From positions 1 to 5,649 of the forward strand of contig SLGA01000206.1 of assembly GCA_007123985.1 (NCBI GenBank): a stretch of DNA of 5,649 nucleotides, written 5' to 3'. The notes under the pieces were generated by a model. It did not search any database. It saw only the letters and a program-made list of their open reading frames with translations, and was not told where the DNA came from. Shown piece after piece: positions 1-5,649 of the stretch (positions are counted from its first letter, which is position 1; each line of letters opens with the position of its first letter). Origin of the DNA: Balneolaceae bacterium (lineage in GTDB: Bacteria; Bacteroidota; Rhodothermia; Balneolales; Balneolaceae). The translations under genes and the position numbers were made by a program.

Positions 1-177
1 CTTCCAGCCTGGTCAGGCTGGCTGGATACTTGAGGTCAAGGTAGTTGATCGAATCCTCGTTGAGCAGCTGACGCGCAGGATAGTCTCCCCACACTGCTTT
101 CGTCCGGTCAGCATCAGGATTTGACTGCGGTGCAGCGCCCGTTGTGTCTGATTGAGCAGGTTTTCTCTAGCGATCAT
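1..177 (-). pseudogene. AAA_14/DUF4143-type ATPase, 5' fragment, frameshifted
   Basis: Reading leftward from ATG at 177-175, the frame begins MIARENLLNQTQRALHRSQI and continues into LMLTGRKQCGETIL. This is the usual opening of AAA_14-family ATPases (MI-R-L followed by a P-loop of the kind TGxRQxGKT). After 'ETIL' (near base 76) the frame turns to nonsense and stops at TGA 15-13. The neighbouring frame then continues the family pattern as ARQLLNEDSINYLDL and KYPASLTRLE, matching the 'YFDLEDPASLARLE' region known in these proteins. A single lost base near 76-78 explains the switch. The Walker A lysine is also replaced by glutamate (GET instead of GKT), which should abolish ATP binding, so there are two separate signs of decay. 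Intact members are about 380-430 residues with a C-terminal DUF4143 domain; any remainder lies left of the window. Members are often found in mobile or poorly understood contexts. The family call is from memory of the motif pattern, without a search. Confidence 0.72.
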
Positions 178-197
178 GACCGTGATATGCCAAGAAT

Positions 198-347
198 CCA
201 GTGGGCCATGCGGCTACTTAGGTAACGCTCATAGTGGCTCCCGAAGGGCCATCGCACAAGCGCCTTGGCCGCGCTCCGCTCGCGCGCCTTGCCCACAACG
301 CTTGTGCGACGGCTGAGCGTTACCTAATTAGCCGCATGGTCCACTAG
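198..347. repeat. long imperfect inverted repeat, branched hairpin
   Basis: The outer arms are 198-231 and 314-347, matching at 31 of 34 positions; the shared core is TTAGGTAACGCTCA on the left against its complement on the right. Inside them, TCGCACAAGCG (252-262) pairs exactly with CGCTTGTGCGA (299-309). An innermost G+C-rich hairpin pairs 267-274 with 282-288 around the loop TCCGCTC. The left side carries about 20 unpaired bases (232-251) that form their own small hairpin, CCC-GAA-GGG with flanking GG/CC at 236-250. The whole could fold as a three-way branched structure. It lies between two divergent units and has no T-run after either arm, so it is not an ordinary terminator. It could be a small non-autonomous mobile element or an extragenic palindromic repeat. 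I see no clear target duplication and do not recognise the family. Confidence 0.8.
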
Positions 348-370
348 TAAGTTCTGCTTAGGATTTTAAT

Positions 371-605
371 GGCTATCCCATGGAAAGCGAGCCCGACTCC
401 GTCGGCGGTCCCAGCTCCACCGGTGTGAACTCTCTGGCAAGTCTCACCGCTTTTTGTAATGGCAAGCACTAGATCATCTACGCCTGCGGGCGGGTCCAAG
501 GCCAAGAAGCATTTAGAGCAGTCACCCCGGTCGCTCTTTGGTCAAAACCCCGCCAGGGTGGTTCGCCGGGCAATGGCGGATTCTCCGCTTCCCAGGGCTA
601 TCCCA
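371..605. repeat. block bounded by 10-bp direct repeats with 9-bp inverted ends
   Basis: GGCTATCCCA occurs exactly at 371-380 and again at 596-605. Directly inside the left copy is TGGAAAGCG (381-389). One base inside the right copy is CGCTTCCCA (586-594), whose complement TGGGAAGCG matches the left one at 8 of 9 positions. Direct repeats outside and inverted repeats inside are the layout of a small transposed element with a target duplication. A 10-base direct repeat alone could arise by chance in a region of this size. The two copies also lie in the same codon phase (225 bases apart), which would equally fit an old internal duplication. No transposase is encoded. Confidence 0.3.
550..579 (-). 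terminator. possible weak leftward terminator hairpin
   Basis: CCGCCA (550-555) pairs with TGGCGG (574-579) across an 18-base loop. Read on the minus strand the stem is followed by GGTTTTGAC, a short T-run, so it could be a weak intrinsic terminator for leftward transcription. No minus-strand gene to its right is apparent, the loop is long and the T-run short, so this may be incidental or a relic of a lost gene. Confidence 0.2.
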
Positions 606-670
606 AACTGAATAATTCGCAAAAACAACCAAGTACGCGAAGAAACAGGTCTCGTCGCCATAAGCGATAG

Positions 671-685
671 AAATTTCGCGAATTT
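671..685. promoter_or_regulatory. short palindrome AAATT-TCGCG-AATTT, possible operator
   Basis: Five-base arms AAATT and AATTT flank TCGCG in the A+T-richer stretch upstream of the pilus operon. Palindromes of this size and location can be regulator binding sites, but no known regulator motif is recognised and no promoter can be placed relative to it. It is a candidate only. Confidence 0.2.
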
Positions 686-848
686 CCGCAATGAACTTGA
701 ATGGCGATTACCTTAGTTGGAGTTTTTGGCGGCTGCTGTCGTTAGGTTTTGCCGTTTGTCCGATCAAACGTGGCGTTTATCGGGAGAGGATGGAGAATTC
801 GTCGTGACTGATGTACTGTTATCCTCAGATTCGTGCGCAGATTGCCAG

Positions 849-1346
849 ATGAACCGGAAAGTACAAGGTGTCACTTTGATCGAACTGATCATCGCGATTG
901 CCGTTTTGGCGATCCTGCTCGCCGTTGCAGTGCCCAGCTTCCGTATAACGATCCAGAACAATCGTCTTGCCACTCAAGCCAATGACCTGCTGACAGCATT
1001 TCAGCTCGCCCGTTCTGAAGCCATCCGTCGCAATGGTCCAATAACCATCTGCGCCAGTAGCGACGGGGACTCCTGTGGTGGAACCTGGCAATCAGGTTGG
1101 ATCGTTTTCGACCCGAATGCGGTCGGATCGGGAGGCGACCCCGAGCCCGCAATTCGGGTGTGGGGCGCGATGTCTGGAGAAACCACAGTGGCGGGAGCCA
1201 GCTCTTTCACGTTTGAAGCGCGTGGCAGAACCACTGCCGGCGGCAGTTTGACCCTCGCCGTTCCAGAATGCACGACGAATCAAATCCGACGCCTGGATGT
1301 TAGCGCCAGTGGCCGCGTCTACGTTGAACCACAGGACTGTCCGTAA
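849..1346 (+). CDS. fimT: GspH/FimT-family minor type IV pilin (FimT/FimU)
   Basis: From ATG 849 the product has 165 residues: leader MNRKVQG, then VTLIE with the conserved Glu at mature position 5 (residue 12). A hydrophobic helix follows to about residue 30. This is a class III prepilin signal, cut after Gly7 and N-methylated by PilD. Next comes the GspH/FimT pattern NNRLATQANDLLTAFQLARS and a tryptophan-rich GGTWQSGWIVF strand. The C-terminal segment RRLDVSASGRVYV is also typical. Cys68/Cys76 and Cys141/Cys164 could form two disulfides (inference). By synteny it plays the part of Pseudomonas FimU, linking minor pilins to the major pilin. The frame is open upstream to TTG 717. GTG 804 has GGAGA seven bases upstream and would give 180 residues with an acidic leader. 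I prefer ATG 849 for its short basic leader, although its ribosome-binding site is weak. The stop overlaps the pilV start by one base (TAATG). Confidence 0.9.
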   Translation: MNRKVQGVTLIELIIAIAVLAILLAVAVPSFRITIQNNRLATQANDLLTAFQLARSEAIRRNGPITICASSDGDSCGGTWQSGWIVFDPNAVGSGGDPEPAIRVWGAMSGETTVAGASSFTFEARGRTTAGGSLTLAVPECTTNQIRRLDVSASGRVYVEPQDCP

Positions 1347-1798
1347 TGACCCTTTCGACTAGCTTCCGGTCTCTGCGCCATGAGCACGGTGTCTCGCTTA
1401 TTGAAGTTCTGGTCACCTTGCTTGTGCTTTCCGTAGGACTCCTTGGCCTGGCGGCTCTGCAGGCTTATTCGCTGCAATCAAGTCAAGTGTCGGCCCAACG
1501 AACACTGGCAATGAATCTGGCCGAGAAGGTTTCTGAGGATTGGAGAGCGAATCGTGCGCTCTGCTCTGGTTCCGGCGCTGTGTTGCCAGCGAGAATTCGA
1601 GATAACTGGGCTCGATTTTTTGATTCTTCGAACGATCAGGCAGTGGTGTTGCTGCCCGGCGGCACAGCGGACGCAGTCTGTGATGGAAATCAGGTAGTAA
1701 CCGTTATTGTCCGTTGGCCGAGTGGTCGCTTTGACGAAGAATTCGAAGAGGGTGACACAGAAAGACTGGATGAAGTTGTTCTGGTAACTCGGATATGA
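1346..1798 (+). CDS. pilV: type IV pilus modification/minor pilin PilV
   Basis: The product is 150 residues. A 15-residue leader ends in EHG and is followed by VSLIEVLVTLLVLSVGLLGL, a classic prepilin cleavage site and helix with Glu5 at residue 20. The helix continues as AALQAYSLQSSQVS and ends in a short beta domain with LLPGGTADAVC and VVTVIVRWP, typical of PilV. Cys73 and Cys112 may pair (inference). PilV is a minor pilin of the tip complex with FimT/U, PilW and PilX, needed for efficient assembly and for presenting PilY1. The start overlaps the fimT stop by one base and has AGGA at 1333-1336, nine bases upstream. The stop overlaps the pilW start as ATGA. The acidic run EEFEEGDTERLDE near the end is unusual but fits a surface-exposed loop. 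Confidence 0.93.
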   Translation: MTLSTSFRSLRHEHGVSLIEVLVTLLVLSVGLLGLAALQAYSLQSSQVSAQRTLAMNLAEKVSEDWRANRALCSGSGAVLPARIRDNWARFFDSSNDQAVVLLPGGTADAVCDGNQVVTVIVRWPSGRFDEEFEEGDTERLDEVVLVTRI

Positions 1799-2961
1799 GG
1801 AAGAAGTACATGTTGCGAACTTTCAAGCATCCGAGGGGTCACCGTTTTCGCGATCTTTCGGTTGGTCAGCGAGGCCTAAGTCTTATTGAATTGATGGTGG
1901 CCCTGACGCTTGGCCTTATCCTGCTGGGTGTTGTGGTTCAGGTTTTTCTCAGTCAGCGACAAACCTTTTCGGCAACAGAAGCATTAGCGCGCGTTCAAGA
2001 GAACAACCGCTTTGTCGCTGAATTGACCAGAGAGCCAGCCAGGGCATTGGCTCTCCAGGGTTTCTGCGGTGGGAACGCTGTGTATAGAAATCACGTCAAT
2101 CTCGATGCTGCTGAAAATCCATCGGTTGTGAATGGGCGTCGTGCCGTAGGCGGCTGGGAGTATTTGGGTACTGGCGGCGGTGCCGACTTCACGATTCCCC
2201 CGAATTTTACAGGCTCATCAGCTTCCAGCGCGTGGGATGGCGACGACATGGGCGAACTACCCGACGAGGTCCTGGACCGAATTGTTCCGTTCTCTGACGT
2301 GCTGCTGGTTCGAGAGTTGCGCCCGGTACCGGGCCGGTGGCCAGTCGCGACAGAATTGGCGGAAGCGGATTTCGTGACAAACATGGCACACGGAATCAAT
2401 CAGTGCGCGACGGTGTTGGTTACAAATTGTGTCCGGGCTGATTTCTTCCAAAATACAGCTTCGGCTACCAATGAGTTGGAACGCGGTGGCAGTGGTTGTG
2501 AACCTGCCAACAATTCCGGCCAATGGCAATTCTTCTATGAAGACGACGCTCACCTATATCACGTGATACCTCATCTGTTTTTTGTTGGACTGAGTGACAC
2601 AACTGGAGAGCCGGGATTTTATCGGTTGAGTTTCGAGGAGGCCGATGACCCACAGCTACAAGAGTTAGTTGAGGGCGTAGAGACTTTGCAGGTTTTATAC
2701 GGTTACAGTGCGCCCGCCCCGATTGGAGATGGCCAGCGAGTCAACCGATGGTATTCCGCTGCTGAAGTGCCGAATTGGGAATTAGTGATTGCCGTGCGGA
2801 TGGACGCGGTTGTCCGATCCAAACAAGCAGTCGGCGGGCCGGCTCTCTCCGTGCAGTTCGAAATCGGTGAAGGTTCTACTGTCACGCTGCCACCAGATCG
2901 TTTATTGCGTCATCCGGTGACAGCGACGCTGGCATTGAGAAACCGGATGATCACACAATGA
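1795..2961 (+). CDS. pilW: type IV pilus assembly minor pilin PilW
   Basis: The product has 388 residues, the usual size for PilW. A basic 27-residue leader ends in GQRG, followed by LSLIELMVALTLGLILLGVV with Glu5 at residue 32 (PilD cleavage after Gly27). PilW hallmarks follow: the QENNRF helix end (69-73), the C-x7-C segment CATVLVTNC (204-212), RADFFQ, LVEGVETLQVLYG (291-303), NWELVIAVRMDAVVRS (327-342) and the terminal TATLALRNRM. Cys91 and Cys235 are further possible disulfide partners. The role is a minor pilin in the PilVWX tip subcomplex that carries PilY1. The annotated start overlaps pilV by ATGA. An in-frame ATG at 1810 has AGGA at 1798-1801 eight bases upstream and would remove only five residues, leaving a good leader, so either start is possible. 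The pilX start overlaps the stop by four bases. Confidence 0.94.
   Translation: MRKKYMLRTFKHPRGHRFRDLSVGQRGLSLIELMVALTLGLILLGVVVQVFLSQRQTFSATEALARVQENNRFVAELTREPARALALQGFCGGNAVYRNHVNLDAAENPSVVNGRRAVGGWEYLGTGGGADFTIPPNFTGSSASSAWDGDDMGELPDEVLDRIVPFSDVLLVRELRPVPGRWPVATELAEADFVTNMAHGINQCATVLVTNCVRADFFQNTASATNELERGGSGCEPANNSGQWQFFYEDDAHLYHVIPHLFFVGLSDTTGEPGFYRLSFEEADDPQLQELVEGVETLQVLYGYSAPAPIGDGQRVNRWYSAAEVPNWELVIAVRMDAVVRSKQAVGGPALSVQFEIGEGSTVTLPPDRLLRHPVTATLALRNRMITQ
1798..1801 (+). promoter_or_regulatory. ribosome-binding site favouring the internal pilW start
   Basis: AGGA, within the purine run AGGAAGAAG, sits eight bases before ATG 1810, while ATG 1795 has no purine-rich sequence before it. 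Start at 1795 would depend on coupling to pilV termination; start at 1810 would have a standard site. Confidence 0.45.
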
Positions 2962-3602
2962 TTTATTCTTACCCGAAACCACGATTTCGAATGAGCGCGG
3001 CGCCGGTGCCGACAAGACAGGCGGGTGCAGCGCTCTTCGTGGCACTGATCATGCTTTTGATCCTTACCCTTCTAGGGCTGAGCTCGAGCAACACCAGTAT
3101 TCTACAGGAGCGAATGATCGCGAATAGCCTTGAATCACAGCTGGCCTTTCAGCGCGCAGAGGCAGGTCTTCGCCAGATCGAGGCGATAACGCAACGCCCG
3201 TCTTTCGGTGGCATCAGAAGCCTTGTCGAACCCTTCACGATAAGTGCTGGCGGCAGTTTTGAATTCAACGACTGCACCTTGATCGCAAGGACCAATGAAG
3301 ATTGGGATCAACTGCCTTGGTCATCTTCAAGCGAACTGAATGCTAGCTTTAATTATGTTGTTGACTGGTCGGGCATTCCTGACGGCCAAGGGTTTCAATT
3401 CGAATTTGTGATCCTTGACCTGCTCGAGTATGACGCTGCAGGTCTGGCGCGATTTTCATGTCGATTTGGCGGTGAGGTTACTGACGAATTTGGACGTCCA
3501 GTGCAGTCTGATTTTTATCTCGTACTTGCTCGGGCGCAGGGTCGTGCTGCGGCCGGGAGACAATCTGAGAGAATCGTTCAGTCCATATTCTGGTGGCCAT
3601 GA
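2958..3602 (+). CDS. pilX: type IV pilus minor pilin PilX
   Basis: The product is 214 residues. A leader ends in PTRQAG and is followed by AALFVALIMLLILTLLGLSS, the PilX version of the prepilin helix. Cleavage is expected after Gly23. Mature position 5 is Val28 rather than Glu, as in PilX/GspK-like subunits thought to sit at the very tip, where Glu5 is not needed to contact a subunit above. The helix runs on into NTSILQERMIANSLESQLAF and QRAEAGLRQIE, which is diagnostic of PilX. The globular part (about 80-214) is less conserved, with Cys106 and Cys168 as a likely disulfide and a final strand ending in VQSIFWWP. In-frame Met12 is an alternative start without a better ribosome-binding site. 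It overlaps pilW by ATGA and ends 59 bases before pilY1. Confidence 0.92.
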   Translation: MIYSYPKPRFRMSAAPVPTRQAGAALFVALIMLLILTLLGLSSSNTSILQERMIANSLESQLAFQRAEAGLRQIEAITQRPSFGGIRSLVEPFTISAGGSFEFNDCTLIARTNEDWDQLPWSSSSELNASFNYVVDWSGIPDGQGFQFEFVILDLLEYDAAGLARFSCRFGGEVTDEFGRPVQSDFYLVLARAQGRAAAGRQSERIVQSIFWWP

Positions 3603-3650
3603 GTGGGTTTACGATTGCTATGCAGGCGCGCTGAGTTCGCGTTTTCGCAC

Positions 3651-3656
3651 GGAGAG
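3651..3656 (+). promoter_or_regulatory. strong ribosome-binding site of pilY1
   Basis: GGAGAG lies five bases before the ATG at 3662. It is the best Shine-Dalgarno sequence of the operon and fixes the pilY1 start. It fits pilY1 being the one gene here that is not translationally coupled to its predecessor. Confidence 0.75.
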
Positions 3657-3661
3657 AAGTT

Positions 3662-5649
3662 ATGTTGAAAAGATTGAGCACGGTTATTGTAGTGGCGCTT
3701 TCGGCGATGACGATCGGCATCGCCAATGCAGAAGTCAAGATTGCGAAAGAGCCAATGTTTGCTGTTGCGACTGTACCCCCGGTCGTTATGTTGAACATGT
3801 CTGTTGATAGTCAGCTTTTCTTCAACGCCTATCCAGAATTCGCGGATCTGACCGGCGACGGTGCTGCAGAACAGGGATACACCCACGCTTTCGACTACTT
3901 TGGTTACTTTGATTCCTTCAAGTGCTACACATATAGCACTTCATCCGACCGATTTGTTCCCGTAGGAAACACCACTGACAAATACTGTGGGGGGAGTGAG
4001 TGGAGCGGCAATTTCCTTAATTGGCTTACGATGGCTCGTATTGATACCGTCCGCAAAATCCTGTATGGCGGAAAGCGCTTTATAGATGATGAGGGTCTCA
4101 CAGTGCTGGAGCGCACCTATCTACCGAATGACGCTCATAGCTGGGTTCGCTTTTATGACGGAAACGATATCAATGACCTTACGCCGTTCAGTCTTGGAGA
4201 TATTTCGACAACGATCAGTCCCTCCGAGATCTCGGTAGTGCCTGGAAGCCGCCGAGGAGACGGTGATCGTTTCGACCTCGGCACACCAGGCTGGACTTCC
4301 TCCGAAGTTCAGTTGGGGGACCAGATCGAGTTGACCCACGCTTCGCATCCCGGCGTTTGGATGCGAGGCGTGGTCATTGGGGTTACCGCCAGTGACCCGA
4401 GCATTCGACTTCAGGTAACGGGTTCAGAAAACCCATTGGGGCTGACCGATTCGATATCAGGTTGGACGGTTACGAACCGGACTCGTCGTGGGGTTTCTTT
4501 CTGCAATACTACGGTGACAAGCGGGGCTTCCCATGGTACTACAGCAATCTCCGCGCCCCCGCTGCTAATGGCTGCCCGTGGAAACTATTCCTTGTGGACC
4601 GCGAACGAAAGATGGCAGTGCCGATGGCAGGAGGACGTTTCCCCAAACGTTCCGGATCGCATGCGAATTGCGAATAACTCCTTCCATAACGGTAACGATG
4701 TTGTCTCTTCCGGCCTTTGGGCTAATTCAGACAGTCCCCGGCGAAGCGGCGTTCGTCTGGGCGACAGGGACTTCAACGTCAGGGTTGAAGTCTGTCGGGA
4801 TGGGTACATAGGAACTGAAAATTGCCAGGAGTATCCGGAAGGTACTCAAAAGCCCATTGGCTTGTTGCAGGAGTTTGGCGACGAAGGCCCATTGGACTTT
4901 GGCCTTATGACGGGAAGCTTCACCGAGCATGTCGATGGCGGCGTTCTTAGAAAAAACATCACAAGCTTCTCGGATGAGGTTGATCAGCAGACCGGGCAAT
5001 TGTTGAAGCCTGCAGACTCTATCGTGGCCTCGCTGGATGCGTTGAGAATATATGGATATTCCCACAACAGCGGAGAGTACACCGCCGGCGACGATAACTG
5101 CGTGTTCGGAACCAGTAAAAATCAGATGACGGGTGGTAGGTGCTTCTCATGGGGCAATCCACAAGCAGAGATCTTTGCGGAAAGCCTTCGCTATTTTGCG
5201 GGGCTGGATGCCAATCCGTCTTTTGAGGTCAGCGGAACCGACCGGTTGACAGGTTTGACCAACGCGGAATGGGACAACCCAATCACCGAGGCGCGCTACT
5301 GTGCTCCCAATAACATTATCCAGTTCAATGCCAGCGTCACGTCCTACGATGATGGCGCGCCCAGTGCTGTCACTGGGCTCCCGGGTATCGGGTCCGTCGA
5401 CGACTGGACCAACCAGGTTGGAACCGAGGAAGGCATTGTCGGTTTCGAGACGTTTTTCGGTGGAACAGACGGCTTTTGTGAGCCAGATACCCTAGGTAAC
5501 CTAGCAGCCTTTCGAGGAGTGTGCCCGGAAGCACCCAACCAAGACGGTACCTATTACATCGCCGGATTGGCCAAATATGCAGCACAAGCGGATTTGCGGC
5601 CTACTTGGCCGGAACGGCAAAATGTCACGACCATCGGCGTTTCGCTTGC
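3662..5649 (+). CDS. pilY1: type IV pilus tip adhesin/assembly factor PilY1, 3' end outside window
   Basis: The frame is open from ATG 3662 to the window edge: 662 complete codons and no stop. Residues 1-23 are a Sec signal peptide ending in IANA. The mature part starts with VATVPPVVMLNMSVDSQLFF and an Asp-rich DLTGDG (62-67), followed by YFGYFDSFKC (79-88). Family hallmarks follow: GNFLNWLTMARIDTVRK (116-132) with LYGG, ARGNYSLWTANERWQCRW (305-322), the NPQAEIFAESLRYFAG segment (499-514) and FNASVTSYDD (555-564). Eleven cysteines after the signal (88, 109, 281, 320, 378, 388, 480, 494, 547, 606, 621) fit an exported disulfide-bonded protein. The C-terminal calcium-binding beta-propeller, expected in proteins of roughly 1000-1400 residues, lies beyond the edge. 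The canonical VWA metal site DxSxS is not visible: the equivalent stretch reads N-M-S-V-D (45-49). PilY1 sits at the pilus tip on the PilVWX/FimU complex, acting in assembly, adhesion and surface sensing. Confidence 0.94.
   Translation, partial: MLKRLSTVIVVALSAMTIGIANAEVKIAKEPMFAVATVPPVVMLNMSVDSQLFFNAYPEFADLTGDGAAEQGYTHAFDYFGYFDSFKCYTYSTSSDRFVPVGNTTDKYCGGSEWSGNFLNWLTMARIDTVRKILYGGKRFIDDEGLTVLERTYLPNDAHSWVRFYDGNDINDLTPFSLGDISTTISPSEISVVPGSRRGDGDRFDLGTPGWTSSEVQLGDQIELTHASHPGVWMRGVVIGVTASDPSIRLQVTGSENPLGLTDSISGWTVTNRTRRGVSFCNTTVTSGASHGTTAISAPPLLMAARGNYSLWTANERWQCRWQEDVSPNVPDRMRIANNSFHNGNDVVSSGLWANSDSPRRSGVRLGDRDFNVRVEVCRDGYIGTENCQEYPEGTQKPIGLLQEFGDEGPLDFGLMTGSFTEHVDGGVLRKNITSFSDEVDQQTGQLLKPADSIVASLDALRIYGYSHNSGEYTAGDDNCVFGTSKNQMTGGRCFSWGNPQAEIFAESLRYFAGLDANPSFEVSGTDRLTGLTNAEWDNPITEARYCAPNNIIQFNASVTSYDDGAPSAVTGLPGIGSVDDWTNQVGTEEGIVGFETFFGGTDGFCEPDTLGNLAAFRGVCPEAPNQDGTYYIAGLAKYAAQADLRPTWPERQNVTTIGVSL

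Larger units (their letters stand above)
348..848. other. region without a convincing gene between hairpin element and pilus operon
   Basis: No frame here gives a protein I recognise. Plus-strand 380-670 is open apart from one amber stop at 470-472. The in-register minus-strand frame 661-344 is open apart from one TGA at 544-542. A 50-codon plus frame at 459-611 is rich in Ser, Pro and Arg. None has a good ribosome-binding site or family motif. About 360-605 is G+C-rich; about 606-720 is visibly richer in A+T and is the likeliest place for the operon promoter, but I could not find a -35/-10 pair close to consensus with proper spacing. Bases 717-848 are open in the fimT frame and may be leader or 5' untranslated sequence. 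Confidence 0.55.

Noticed and set aside
4..21. Perfect palindrome CCAGCCTG-GT-CAGGCTGG
   Set aside because: It lies in the part of the ATPase pseudogene encoding A-S-L-T-R-L, where such G+C-rich leucine/alanine codons readily give palindromes.
198..347. The hairpin as an integron attC site
   Set aside because: The arms contain GTAACGC/GCGTTAC, but the core boxes GTTRRRY and RYYYAAC do not fit (GTTACCT, AGGTAAC), and no integrase or cassette is present.
198..347. The hairpin as a bidirectional intrinsic terminator
   Set aside because: It is far too long, no T-run follows either arm, and the flanking units diverge, so no transcript is expected to end there.
459..611. 50-codon plus-strand frame, Ser/Arg/Pro-rich
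   Set aside because: No ribosome-binding site, no recognised motif, and it overlaps other equally open frames of the same block.
697..745. Possible sigma-70 promoter starting at TTGAAT (697-702) or TTGGAG (717-722)
   Set aside because: No acceptable -10 hexamer lies 16-18 bases downstream of either.
2091..2399. Minus-strand frames inside pilW and elsewhere in the operon
   Set aside because: They run antisense to clearly conserved pilin genes and show no family features of their own.
3415..3807. 130-codon plus-strand frame across the pilX-pilY1 junction
   Set aside because: It is a shadow frame: it overlaps pilX and the pilY1 signal peptide, both strongly supported in other frames.

Overview
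The window is most likely chromosomal DNA of a gammaproteobacterium with a G+C content a little above 50% by eye. The main evidence is the gene order fimT/fimU - pilV - pilW - pilX - pilY1, the minor-pilin operon of type IVa pili known from Pseudomonas, Xanthomonadales, Acinetobacter and relatives. The PilY1 variant points the same way: its early 'YFGYFDSFKC' and 'GNFLNWLTMARIDTVRK' segments are of the kind seen in environmental gammaproteobacteria. I cannot name the genus.

Positions 1-177, minus strand, hold the broken 5' end of an ATPase gene of the AAA_14/DUF4143 type. It has a normal-looking start and a P-loop whose lysine codon has become glutamate, followed by a one-base frameshift. The protein would continue beyond the left edge.

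Positions 178-848 contain no convincing gene but are rich in structure. A long imperfect inverted repeat at 198-347 has outer arms matching at 31 of 34 positions and a second inner stem, so it could fold into a branched hairpin. A 235-base block at 371-605 is bounded by a 10-base direct repeat with near-perfect 9-base inverted ends just inside it. An AT-richer stretch at about 606-720 carries a short palindrome. This accessory-looking patch lies between the dead ATPase gene and the pilus operon.

Positions 849-5649, plus strand, are the pilus operon. fimT, pilV, pilW and pilX overlap one another by one or four bases, which implies translational coupling. pilY1 follows after 59 bases with its own strong ribosome-binding site and is still open at the right edge. 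In the known system the minor pilins FimT/U, PilV, PilW and PilX are processed by the prepilin peptidase PilD. They form a priming complex at the pilus tip that carries the large secreted protein PilY1, which works as adhesin, mechanosensor and initiator of pilus assembly. pilE would be expected downstream, outside the window.

I found no clearly new protein system. The observations most worth following are the two repeat structures upstream of the operon and the decayed ATPase gene.
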